Shown here: positions 1 through 8,236 of the stretch, piece after piece
Layout: each line of letters opens with the position of its first letter
How positions within the stretch are numbered: the first letter of the stretch is position 1
From: Rudaea sp. 3F27F6
Lineage (GTDB): Bacteria; Pseudomonadota; Gammaproteobacteria; Xanthomonadales; Rhodanobacteraceae
Reading direction: 5' to 3'
Assembly: GCF_005503555.1 (NCBI RefSeq)
Contig: NZ_SCNG01000001.1
Location: 806,001 to 870,000, forward strand
DNA length: 64,000 nt
Position numbers and translations under genes: made by a program
The notes under the pieces: model-generated
What the model saw: the letters and a program-made list of their open reading frames with translations, nothing else
What the model was told of the DNA's origin: nothing
Database searches by the model: none

Positions 1-627
1 GAACACGAGCAGCATCGCGCCGTGCAATCGAGCGTGCTGAATGTACTTGGCAATCTTCCCGTCGGGCTTTTGCTGCTCGACTGGGAACTCAAGCCGATCT
101 TCGGCAACTCGGAAGGATATCGGCAGACGCAACGCTGGAACCGGCTCTCGGCGGCGACGACGGGCATCGAGAGCAAGTACGACTTCCATTTGCCCGATGC
201 ACTGCTCGCGGCCTGTGATAGCTTGCGCCAGCAGTGGGCGACGGAGGTTTTCAGCCTGCATGCTTACGAAGACGACCCGCGACGGGAAGTGGCGCACCCG
301 CAGCAACCGGGTCTCAAGGCTGCGATCGAAATTCCGCCGTCGTACCGCGGCGGGACCGGCCTGCCCTCGTTCCTGATCCGCTATGCGGGGATGGCTGCGC
401 GAAGCGCCGAGCCGCATGAACCCACGTCCGCACAGCTCGCCGTGCTCGCCCAGCTCACGCCGGGCGAACGCAACGTCGCCCTGCTCGTCATGCAGGGCAA
501 GAGCAATCGCGAAATCGCGGCGCAACTGCATCGCGAAGTCAGCACGGTCAAGGATCACCTCAGCAACATCTATAGCAAGCTCGGCATCCAAAATCGTACG
601 CAGCTTGCAGGACTGTTCGCGCCCTAG
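1..627 (+). CDS. LuxR-family HTH transcriptional regulator, 3' part (truncated by window edge)
   Basis: The reading frame is open from base 1, with no stop before the first possible start (GTG at 22), so the gene begins outside the window. The last 60 or so residues form a LuxR/GerE helix-turn-helix: LTPGERNVALL, then GKSNREIAAQL, then STVKDHLSNIYSKLG. The upstream part (NLPVGLLLLDWELKPIFGN) resembles a PAS-type sensory segment, which is an inference. It is probably a DNA-binding regulator. It lies 200 bp upstream of the AAA+ cluster on the same strand and could control it, but nothing in the sequence proves this. Confidence 0.8.
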   Translation, partial: EHEQHRAVQSSVLNVLGNLPVGLLLLDWELKPIFGNSEGYRQTQRWNRLSAATTGIESKYDFHLPDALLAACDSLRQQWATEVFSLHAYEDDPRREVAHPQQPGLKAAIEIPPSYRGGTGLPSFLIRYAGMAARSAEPHEPTSAQLAVLAQLTPGERNVALLVMQGKSNREIAAQLHREVSTVKDHLSNIYSKLGIQNRTQLAGLFAP

Positions 628-748
628 CGACCAAACCTCTGCATTTGAGGGCTTGCGCTTCGACAAGACCCGTCCGATGGCGGGTGTGTACCTGGAAAGG
701 GTCACCTAGCATGTGCACCCATCTCCAAGACCGCGAGCACTTGGACGA

Positions 749-770
749 TTCGCGAACCGTCAATCGCGAA
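749..770. promoter_or_regulatory. Spaced TCGCGAA direct repeat upstream of the AAA+ cluster
   Basis: TTCGCGAA (749-756, itself a palindrome) is followed by TCGCGAA (764-770), about 15 bp apart centre to centre, in the 200-bp gap between the LuxR-type gene and the first AAA+ gene. The arrangement could be a regulator binding site, but such a short match can occur by chance in GC-rich DNA. No clear promoter was identified. Confidence 0.2.
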
Positions 771-828
771 GTCGCCAGACACGATGCTTGCTCGCCTCGC
801 ATCACGAACGGGAAATCAAAGAGAACTA

Positions 829-2382
829 ATGAACTCAAAAATCGGAACTTCGCTTAAGTCGACCCGCGATCTCATGTCAACGGCAGCCGACGAAATTATC
901 CTGACGCCCGTACAGCAAGCGGCTTACGACAAGCTCGAGCTTCTGCTTGGAATTTCGCCCGTGATCGCACTAAGCGGCGTCGACGGTATCGGAAAGACCA
1001 CAATCGCAGCGGCGTTTGCGAGAAAACACGGTGGCGTCGTTCTCGGCATGGGTGATGTCTTTGCCGCCGCCGAGCCTTTCGAAGGCGCGCAATGGCAGGA
1101 AGCGGTGGAGGCTATGGTCCTCGACGCGCTGCGTCGCGTCGATCTGGTTGTCGTCGACGACTATACCAAATTGGCCTTCGTCTCCAAAGGAATGTTGCGC
1201 ATGAACTTCCTCGGCGAGGTTGTTGGCAAGCGTTTGTGTGACGCCGCAGCGCAGGCAGGCAAACACCTTGTGCTCGTGGGCTCGGCATTGCCATTGTGGG
1301 GATCGGTGACCGGGGAATTCAGCGACCAAGCCGTCCTCGTCGACGTGCCGATCTTCGGCGCGGACGACTATACGCGGATAGCCGTCAACGTTCTCGGCGA
1401 CGATCGCGCTGCGAATATCGACTTCAAGGTCATCCATCGCTACTCCAGCATGCTGCAGGGCTATGAGTTGCGTCTTGCCTGCCAACTGCTGCGGCAAAGC
1501 AACGCAGCGCCGACGACCGAAGATTTCATCGATTGCCTCAACACCTACGTCGTCGCAAGCAACCTGCGCCTCGGCGAAGTCGAAGCGCTCAGCTTCGACT
1601 CGCTGCCGGGCGCAGAGCACATCGCCGAAGCACTGGAAACCAACATCGTGCTGCCGTTCGAGAATCGCGAACTCGCCGCCGAACTCGGGCTCAAACCGAA
1701 GCGCGGCGTGCTGCTTTACGGACCGCCGGGTACCGGTAAAACCAGCATCGGGCGGGCGTTGGCGCATCGCATTCAAGGCAAATTCTTCCTGATCGACGGC
1801 ACCTTCATCACCGAACCACCGACCGTTTTCTTCCAGCGCATCCAGAAGGTGGTGCAGGAAGCAAAGGATAATTCCCCTTCGGTGCTGTTCATTGATGACG
1901 CCGACATCCTATTCAAAATTGATCACGTTGCGGGTCTTTCGCGCTACCTGCTTTCGCTGCTTGACGGGTTGGAAAGCGCTACGGCAGGCAACGTCTGCGT
2001 GATGATGACGGCGATGGATCCGAAGAAGATTCCCGAGGCGCTGTTGCGTTCCGGACGCGTTGAATTGTGGTTGGATACGAAGGCGCCCGATGAGACGACG
2101 CGCGCGCGCATCCTGCAGCGCTGGATAGGTGTCGAGATTCCGGGCCACGATGCGGTGGACTACGCCGCCCTAGCCCGAATCACCCACGGCTGCACCCCCG
2201 CGGACTTGCGCCGCATCGTTCGCGATGCCCGAACGATGTACGCCGCAGACGTCGTCGCGGGCCACTCGACGGTGAGCGCCAGCGACTATGTGCGTCGCTC
2301 GGTGGAGGAGATCGTCGCCTCGCGCAACAACATGGCCCAGTTGCTCGGAGACGACCGCCTGCGCATCGGTGCGCCGGCCTGA
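829..2382 (+). CDS. Double P-loop AAA+ ATPase, paralogue 1
   Basis: This 517-residue protein has two nucleotide-binding regions. The N-terminal one has a complete Walker A (GVDGIGKT, about residues 50-57) and a Walker B-like VDLVVVDD (about 104-111). The C-terminal AAA+ module has Walker A GPPGTGKT (298-305), Walker B LFIDDAD (353-359, Asp where Glu is usual) and an Arg-finger-like LLRSGR (405-410), followed by a helical lid. The usual sensor-1 Asn position reads Met in TAMD. ATG 829 was preferred to ATG 784 because a purine-rich stretch precedes it and the extra 15 residues look unstructured. No signal peptide or membrane segment is visible, so it is probably cytoplasmic. The C-terminal module is of the FtsH/Cdc48 type, but no protease domain is attached. 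Its substrate is unknown. Confidence 0.85.
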   Translation: MNSKIGTSLKSTRDLMSTAADEIILTPVQQAAYDKLELLLGISPVIALSGVDGIGKTTIAAAFARKHGGVVLGMGDVFAAAEPFEGAQWQEAVEAMVLDALRRVDLVVVDDYTKLAFVSKGMLRMNFLGEVVGKRLCDAAAQAGKHLVLVGSALPLWGSVTGEFSDQAVLVDVPIFGADDYTRIAVNVLGDDRAANIDFKVIHRYSSMLQGYELRLACQLLRQSNAAPTTEDFIDCLNTYVVASNLRLGEVEALSFDSLPGAEHIAEALETNIVLPFENRELAAELGLKPKRGVLLYGPPGTGKTSIGRALAHRIQGKFFLIDGTFITEPPTVFFQRIQKVVQEAKDNSPSVLFIDDADILFKIDHVAGLSRYLLSLLDGLESATAGNVCVMMTAMDPKKIPEALLRSGRVELWLDTKAPDETTRARILQRWIGVEIPGHDAVDYAALARITHGCTPADLRRIVRDARTMYAADVVAGHSTVSASDYVRRSVEEIVASRNNMAQLLGDDRLRIGAPA

Positions 2383-2442
2383 CGATTCGTCTTTTCTAAC
2401 CTTCGCGCACCTCGTATTCGCCACCTCATCAGGACACTTTTT

Positions 2443-4050
2443 ATGAAAGCTACAATCGAATTCAATCATCGTGTGGCGTGTGCATCCGCTGTGCCGGCGC
2501 ACGCCTTGACCCCGGCCCAACAAAGGGCTTGCGAAAAACTGGAAACGCTGCTCACCGCCTCTCCGATCGTGGCCTTGACCAGTGTGGACGGCCTCGGCCG
2601 CACCAGGATCCTCGACACTCTTGCGCGCAAGTACCAGGGCAAGTTGATCTCGCTGCGCGACGTCACCGAGGCGACCGCGAATCGTGGGCCGGACACTTCG
2701 GATGCTGCGATCGGGGCCTTGATTCTCAGCGCGCTGGAGCAAGCCGACACGGTGCTGGTCGACGATTTTCAGGCAATCTCGCTTTCGACGCTACCGACAC
2801 GCATGGCCTACTTCCGTTTCGTCGCGCGGAAGCACATCTACGATACGGTAATGAAGTCGGGCAAGCGACTGATCATTGCGGGCCAGCCGCCCATGCGGAT
2901 GGAGTCGGGCGGCGACTTTTACGGCAATGAGGTTGCGGTAGCGGACATGCCATTGTTCACCGCGGTCGACTATGCGGTCATTGCCGAAAATATCCTGGGC
3001 TCGTCCAGGGCGGCCGGGATCGACTTTCAGCAAGTGTACCGCTATGCCCCGATACTGAACGGGCATCAGCTACGCGCCGTATGCAAGCTCATCGAAGCCG
3101 ATCCGGCACCTACGACGTCGGCGTTCATCGACCAGTTGGAGCGACATATCCTCACTTCGAACACGCGCCTGAGCGAAGTGGAATCTTTGCGCTTCGATTC
3201 GCTGCCCGGTGCCGAGCACATCGCGGCGCAGCTGGAAACCCATGTGGTGATGCCGCTGAAGAACCATGCGATCGCGCGACAGCTTGATCTGAAGCCGAAG
3301 CGTGGCGTGCTGCTCTATGGGCCGCCGGGCACCGGCAAGACGAGTATTGGACGGGCGCTGGCGCACCGGATCGAAGGCAAGTTCTTTCTCATCGACGGCT
3401 CTTTCGTGACCGAACCGCCGGCCCTGTTCTTCAAGAAACTCCAGGATGTGATCGCAGAGGCCAAGAAGAACTCTCCGTCGGTTCTGTTCATCGACGATGC
3501 CGACGTACTGTTCCGCATCGAGCATATCAGCGGCCTCGCGCGCTACCTGCTGTCGCTGCTCGACGGCCTGGAGAGCGAGACCGCGAACAATGTCTGCGTG
3601 GTGATGACGGCGATGGATGTGCGCAAGATCCCCGACGCTCTCCTGCGATCCGGGCGCGTTGAACTGTGGTTGGAAACGCGCGAGCCGGATGAATTCATCC
3701 GTGCGCAGATCCTCCAGCGTTGGATCAGCGCGGACCTGCCCGGTCATGCGTCGATCGATTACGTTCTGCTGGCGCGCGCCACCGAAGGCTTCACTCCTGC
3801 CGATCTGCGCCGCATCGCCGGCGATGCCAAATCGCTTTATGCCGCCGACCGAATCAAGCAGAGCGCGCCGGTGACGGGCACCGACTATGTCAAGCGCGCT
3901 ATCGATGCGTTCGTGACCACGCGCAGCCGCATGGCCACGACTTTGGGAGACGAATCGCTGCGTGTCGGCGTGGATCGCCCGAAGAGCAAGTACGCCAAGG
4001 GCGTGGGCGGTTCCGCGCAAATCGGTACCTGTGAGGCTGACGGCTGGTAG
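2443..4050 (+). CDS. Double P-loop AAA+ ATPase, paralogue 2 (degenerate N-terminal P-loop)
   Basis: This 535-residue protein is collinear with the upstream gene and clearly its paralogue: shared RFDSLPGAEHI-like linker, KPKRGVLLYGPPGTGKTS, FIDDAD and LLRSGRVELWL blocks. The C-terminal AAA+ module is intact (Walker A 293-300, DD at 351-352). The N-terminal P-loop reads SVDGLGRT (47-54), so the first Gly and the catalytic Lys of GxxxxGKT are lost, while the Walker B-like VLVDD remains. This suggests a pair with one active and one inactive N-terminal site, perhaps forming a hetero-oligomer; that is inference. The gene lies 60 bp after paralogue 1 and 93 bp before the thioredoxin gene. Confidence 0.85.
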   Translation: MKATIEFNHRVACASAVPAHALTPAQQRACEKLETLLTASPIVALTSVDGLGRTRILDTLARKYQGKLISLRDVTEATANRGPDTSDAAIGALILSALEQADTVLVDDFQAISLSTLPTRMAYFRFVARKHIYDTVMKSGKRLIIAGQPPMRMESGGDFYGNEVAVADMPLFTAVDYAVIAENILGSSRAAGIDFQQVYRYAPILNGHQLRAVCKLIEADPAPTTSAFIDQLERHILTSNTRLSEVESLRFDSLPGAEHIAAQLETHVVMPLKNHAIARQLDLKPKRGVLLYGPPGTGKTSIGRALAHRIEGKFFLIDGSFVTEPPALFFKKLQDVIAEAKKNSPSVLFIDDADVLFRIEHISGLARYLLSLLDGLESETANNVCVVMTAMDVRKIPDALLRSGRVELWLETREPDEFIRAQILQRWISADLPGHASIDYVLLARATEGFTPADLRRIAGDAKSLYAADRIKQSAPVTGTDYVKRAIDAFVTTRSRMATTLGDESLRVGVDRPKSKYAKGVGGSAQIGTCEADGW

Positions 4051-4143
4051 TCATTCCTCCACGCCAAGAAAGGGCGGATGGGCCGCCGATTGTTCAAGGC
4101 GTCGCCCATCCGATCCTATATTCATCCCAAAGGAGCACAGATT

Positions 4144-5454
4144 GTGAGCAACAACGCTATCGAGGTCGACCAGGCCCAATTCGCCGGTGAGGTTGAACAA
4201 TCCGAACTTCCCGTCTTCGTTGATTTCTGGGCGCCCTGGTGCGGTCCCTGCAAGGCGCTCGCGCCGTTGTTTGACGAATTGGCGCAGATCTATGCGGGTC
4301 GGATCAAGTTCGTGAAAATCAACTCTGACGACAACAAAGAAGTCGCGACGCGCTTCGACGTTCGCAGCCTGCCGACCATGCTGTTGCTAAATAAAGGTAA
4401 GGAGCTCGAACGTATCACCGGCGCGCAAACCAAATCGCGCCTTACGGCCATCCTCGATCGTCACGTCGCGGCCCCCATCGCCGCCGCACCGGTACAGCCG
4501 GCGAAACACTGGCGCGCGTTCTACGGCGACGAAGCGCTCAAGAAAAGCGTTATCGACCGCGTGCGCGAACACGCCGCTGCCGATCGGATTCGCGCCTTCG
4601 GCAACACTTCGCCTGTCTTCGATGCCGAAAGCGGCGCCTGCAGCCTGATCGGCGCAGCGCTTCACGGCATCGATCTGGACCGCTATGAAGGCACGTACGG
4701 CATTCCGGCACACGTCGCCCTGCTCGAAGAGTTCGTCCACACCTTCATTTCCGAGGAAGTGACGGCGGAAGACGGAAGCACTTACTACAGTTTGCGCGGA
4801 GCCACCGGCGAATATCCGCTGCAGTGGTTGGACGCGATTCCGCCGGGCGCCGATTTGCAAAGCGTCACGCCTAGGTTCCTGCATGGATTCCTGATCGATC
4901 TGATCGACGCCCCCCTGCCGTTCGGCGGCGCCGTTGCCGACGATATCAAGCCGGCGGTTCGCAGTCTCGCCGCGTTGCATGCGCGTGAAGCGGCCGGCGA
5001 TATGCCCTCTGCTGCACTATGGAAGGCCGCGCGCGAGGCAGTGGCCGCCACCGCTCCCGATAACACGAAGGATTTCGTGTCGTGGGCTGTTGCGACAGGC
5101 GCCGACACCGTGGGTTGGCGGACGCCGGAACTCGGCCATGCCATCCAGAGTGCTCTGAGCCTCGTCTGGTTCGGTTTGCGTGAAACTGCGATTCGGCACG
5201 CCTGTTCGAACGAGGAATGGACGGCGCGTGAAGCAGCAATGGCTGCAGCACGGGAAAAATGGAATTCGGACCCGGAGGCGAGTCAGGAAACACGCGAGGC
5301 GTATGCGGAAGTGAAGGCACTGCGCGCGCTGCAGGCGCAATGGCAGCCCACCGACGACGCGCAGCAGCTAAAACTCAAGCGCGAATTCGGCGAACGCTGG
5401 CATCGCATATTGATGCAGGCGCTGGCGGCGGCGACACAACAAGGAGCGAAGTGA
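4144..5454 (+). CDS. Thioredoxin-domain protein with a long unknown C-terminal domain
   Basis: Residues 1 to about 105 are a canonical thioredoxin fold with active site WCGPC (32-36) and the cis-Pro region SLPTMLLL. About 330 further residues follow, rich in Ala and charged helices, ending in a probable coiled-coil stretch (EEWTAREAAMAAAREKW). I do not recognise this part. GTG 4144 is the start because AAAGGAG lies just upstream and the thioredoxin fold begins directly after it. No signal peptide, so it should act in the cytoplasm as a disulfide reductase or thiol adaptor. Its TGA overlaps the ATG of the M16 peptidase by one base, which implies translational coupling. Ordinary thioredoxins are about 110 residues, so this is a fusion. 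Confidence 0.85.
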   Translation: MSNNAIEVDQAQFAGEVEQSELPVFVDFWAPWCGPCKALAPLFDELAQIYAGRIKFVKINSDDNKEVATRFDVRSLPTMLLLNKGKELERITGAQTKSRLTAILDRHVAAPIAAAPVQPAKHWRAFYGDEALKKSVIDRVREHAAADRIRAFGNTSPVFDAESGACSLIGAALHGIDLDRYEGTYGIPAHVALLEEFVHTFISEEVTAEDGSTYYSLRGATGEYPLQWLDAIPPGADLQSVTPRFLHGFLIDLIDAPLPFGGAVADDIKPAVRSLAALHAREAAGDMPSAALWKAAREAVAATAPDNTKDFVSWAVATGADTVGWRTPELGHAIQSALSLVWFGLRETAIRHACSNEEWTAREAAMAAAREKWNSDPEASQETREAYAEVKALRALQAQWQPTDDAQQLKLKREFGERWHRILMQALAAATQQGAK

Positions 5455-8222
5455 TGGACATGCCGGTTATTTCATTTTCCAAATTCCACCTCGACAACGG
5501 GCTGACCGTGATCGTGCACGAAGACCACAAGGCGCCCGTCGTCGCCGTGTCGATTTGGTATCACGTCGGCTCGGCGTACGAGCCGAGCGGCAAGACTGGG
5601 TTCGCCCATCTGTTCGAGCACTTGATGTTCTCCGGCTCGGAACATCACAAAGACGTGTTCTTCAAGCCGTTCGAACTGGCCGGCGCGACCGACCAGAACG
5701 GCACGACCTGGTTCGACCGCACCAACTATTTCCAGACTGTGCCGACGACGGCGCTCGACATGGCGCTGTGGATGGAGTCCGACCGCATGGGCCATCTGCT
5801 CGGCGCAATCGGACAGGCCGAACTCGACACGCAGCGCGGCGTCGTGCAGAACGAAAAGCGTCAGAACGAGAACCAGCCGTACGGGCGCGTCTGGGAGCGC
5901 ATCCAGCTCGATGCGTTTCCGGCGAATCATCCATACCAGCACACGACCATCGGCTCGATGAACGATCTCGACGCGGCGTCACTCGACGACGTGCACCAGT
6001 GGTTCCGCACCTATTACGGTGCGGCCAACACGACCCTGGTGCTGGCCGGCGACATCACGCCGGAAATCGCCAGGGAAAAAGCGCAAGCCTATTTCGGCGA
6101 CATCCCTTCAGGTCCACCGATCGTGCGTCCCGCACCGTGGCCGGCGGCGCGCACGCAATCGACGCGCGGCGAGATCTACGACCACGTGGCGCAGATCCGC
6201 CTGATGCGCGAATGGAATGCACCGGGCGTGGCGAATGAAGACGTACCGCTACTGGAACTTGCCGCGACCGTGCTCGGCGGCGGTGCGACGTCGCGCCTCG
6301 TCCAGCGTCTCGTCTATCGCGACCGTCTCGCGGACACGGTCTCTGCCGGCCTGTTGGCACTGGAACTGGCGAGTATGTTCGTCCTCAGCGCGGACATCCG
6401 CAGCGGCGCTGATCCGACAGCAGTCGAACGCGCTGTTGCGGAGGAATGGGAGAGCTTTCTCATCACAGGGCCGACCGAGGACGAAGTGCTACGGGCGAAG
6501 ACCTCACTGCAGGCCACGTTCGTACGCGGCCTGGAGAAAGTCGGCGGCCTCGGCGGCAAGGCCGCGGTGCTCGCCGAAGGCCAGGTCTATCGCGACGACC
6601 CCGCTGCCTACCGCACCGATCTCGAACGGCTGCAGGCGGCGACGCCCGCGAGTGTGCGCGCCGCGGCGCGGCGCTGGCTGGCGCACGGCGACCATACATT
6701 GCTGGTGCGGCCGCTCGAACCCGGTGTGGATGCCGCCATCGCCAATCGTGCGGCGCCGGGTCTGCCCGCCGCCGCCGACAAGCCGGTGCCGTCGCCGTCC
6801 GCTGCGCAGAAGAAGTACACTGTCACGGACAGCACGATCGATCGCCTCCGCGGCGTTCCCTCGGTCGACCAATTCCCACGCCTGAGTTTTCCTTGCGTAC
6901 AACGCGCGCGACTGAAAAACGGCATCGAAGTCGTGATCGCCGAGCGCCACGCCATCCCGGCGACACAGGTATTGGTCCAGTTCGACACGACCGTATTTGC
7001 CGGCCGCGGCCGCCGTTCAGGCCTTACCGCGCTGGCGATGTCGATGCTCGAAGAAGGCACGCAGGACTGCGATTCCGTCGAAATCGCGAAACGGCTGCAA
7101 CGCCTGGGCGCCTCGCTTTCCGTCTCATCCGGTCTCGACATCGGCACAGTCGGCATCAACGCATTGAATTCGGGACTGGCGGGAGCGTTGCAGTTGCTCG
7201 CCGACGTCGTCCGCAACCCGGCGTTTCGCGCCGACGATCTGGAACGTCTGCGCGCGCAAAAGCTCGCCGCGATCCGCCAGGAACGCAGCAGTCCGGCGGC
7301 TATGGTCAATCGCGTCCTGCCGCAGCTTCTGTACGGCGAAGAACATCCGTACGGCGCACCGTTTTCGGGGATCGGCACCGAGCAGTCGATAGGATCGTTG
7401 ACCTCTGCCGATCTTTTTTATTTTCACCGCGAAGTCGTACGCCCCGACAATGCCACGATCTTCGTCGTCGGTGCGACGGCTCCGGAAACGATCGTCACCC
7501 TGCTCGACAACACATTCGGCGATTGGATGGCGACCAGCGCCGTCGCACATCCGGACGTCTTCGCTGCGGTCGCTCCGCCGTCGCGGCCTCGGGTATTCCT
7601 GATCCATCGCGCCGATGCGATCCAATCGCAGATTGCCGTCGGTGCGTTGGCGACACCAACCTCGTCGCCGGACTGTCTCGCCACACAGATCGCCCACGGC
7701 GTGTTCGCAGGGACGTTCACCTCGCGACTCAACATGAACCTGCGCGAAGACAAGCGCTGGACTTACGGTGTACGCGGCATGCTGGCGGACGCTCTTGGAC
7801 AGAGACCCTTGGTGATCTCGGCCCCCGTACAGACCGACCGTACCGCGGAAGCCATACGCGAAATCTCGAACGAGCTGCACGCGGTCAGTAGCCACCGTCC
7901 GCCGACTCAGGAAGAAATCGACAAGCTGCGCCTGCAGCAAATACGCACCCTGCCGGGCAGCTATGAAACCTCCGGCGCCGTGCTCAGCACACTGTCGAGC
8001 AATCATCTCTATGGACGCACCGACGACCATGCAGTGCACTTGAAGGATCGCCTCGACGCCTTGACCGACGCGGAGGTAACCGCTGCAGCAAAAGCGCTGC
8101 TCGAGCCCGAGACCTGCACCTGGGTCGTGGTCGGTGATCTGTCCAAGATCGAGCAGCCGCTGCGCGCGCTCGGCATCGGCGAGGTCATCGTACTCGGCGA
8201 AGAAGAATTGGCCGGCATCTGA
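5454..8222 (+). CDS. M16-family zinc metallopeptidase (two-domain, pitrilysin/PqqL-like)
   Basis: This 922-residue protein has the inverted zinc motif HLFEH (52-56) and a third-ligand Glu in VVQNEKRQ (about 134), diagnostic of M16 peptidases. The second half (from about residue 480) is a second M16 fold in which HxxEH is replaced by SMLEEGT-like sequence, so it is the inactive partner domain normal for the family. The start is ATG 5454, seven bases after AAGGAG. Most proteobacterial M16B proteins of this size carry a signal peptide; none is visible here, so a cytoplasmic location is likely. It is coupled to the thioredoxin gene upstream. It probably degrades peptides or unfolded segments; the substrate is unknown. 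Confidence 0.88.
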   Translation: MDMPVISFSKFHLDNGLTVIVHEDHKAPVVAVSIWYHVGSAYEPSGKTGFAHLFEHLMFSGSEHHKDVFFKPFELAGATDQNGTTWFDRTNYFQTVPTTALDMALWMESDRMGHLLGAIGQAELDTQRGVVQNEKRQNENQPYGRVWERIQLDAFPANHPYQHTTIGSMNDLDAASLDDVHQWFRTYYGAANTTLVLAGDITPEIAREKAQAYFGDIPSGPPIVRPAPWPAARTQSTRGEIYDHVAQIRLMREWNAPGVANEDVPLLELAATVLGGGATSRLVQRLVYRDRLADTVSAGLLALELASMFVLSADIRSGADPTAVERAVAEEWESFLITGPTEDEVLRAKTSLQATFVRGLEKVGGLGGKAAVLAEGQVYRDDPAAYRTDLERLQAATPASVRAAARRWLAHGDHTLLVRPLEPGVDAAIANRAAPGLPAAADKPVPSPSAAQKKYTVTDSTIDRLRGVPSVDQFPRLSFPCVQRARLKNGIEVVIAERHAIPATQVLVQFDTTVFAGRGRRSGLTALAMSMLEEGTQDCDSVEIAKRLQRLGASLSVSSGLDIGTVGINALNSGLAGALQLLADVVRNPAFRADDLERLRAQKLAAIRQERSSPAAMVNRVLPQLLYGEEHPYGAPFSGIGTEQSIGSLTSADLFYFHREVVRPDNATIFVVGATAPETIVTLLDNTFGDWMATSAVAHPDVFAAVAPPSRPRVFLIHRADAIQSQIAVGALATPTSSPDCLATQIAHGVFAGTFTSRLNMNLREDKRWTYGVRGMLADALGQRPLVISAPVQTDRTAEAIREISNELHAVSSHRPPTQEEIDKLRLQQIRTLPGSYETSGAVLSTLSSNHLYGRTDDHAVHLKDRLDALTDAEVTAAAKALLEPETCTWVVVGDLSKIEQPLRALGIGEVIVLGEEELAGI

Positions 8223-8236
8223 TCAAAGGAGCTTGC

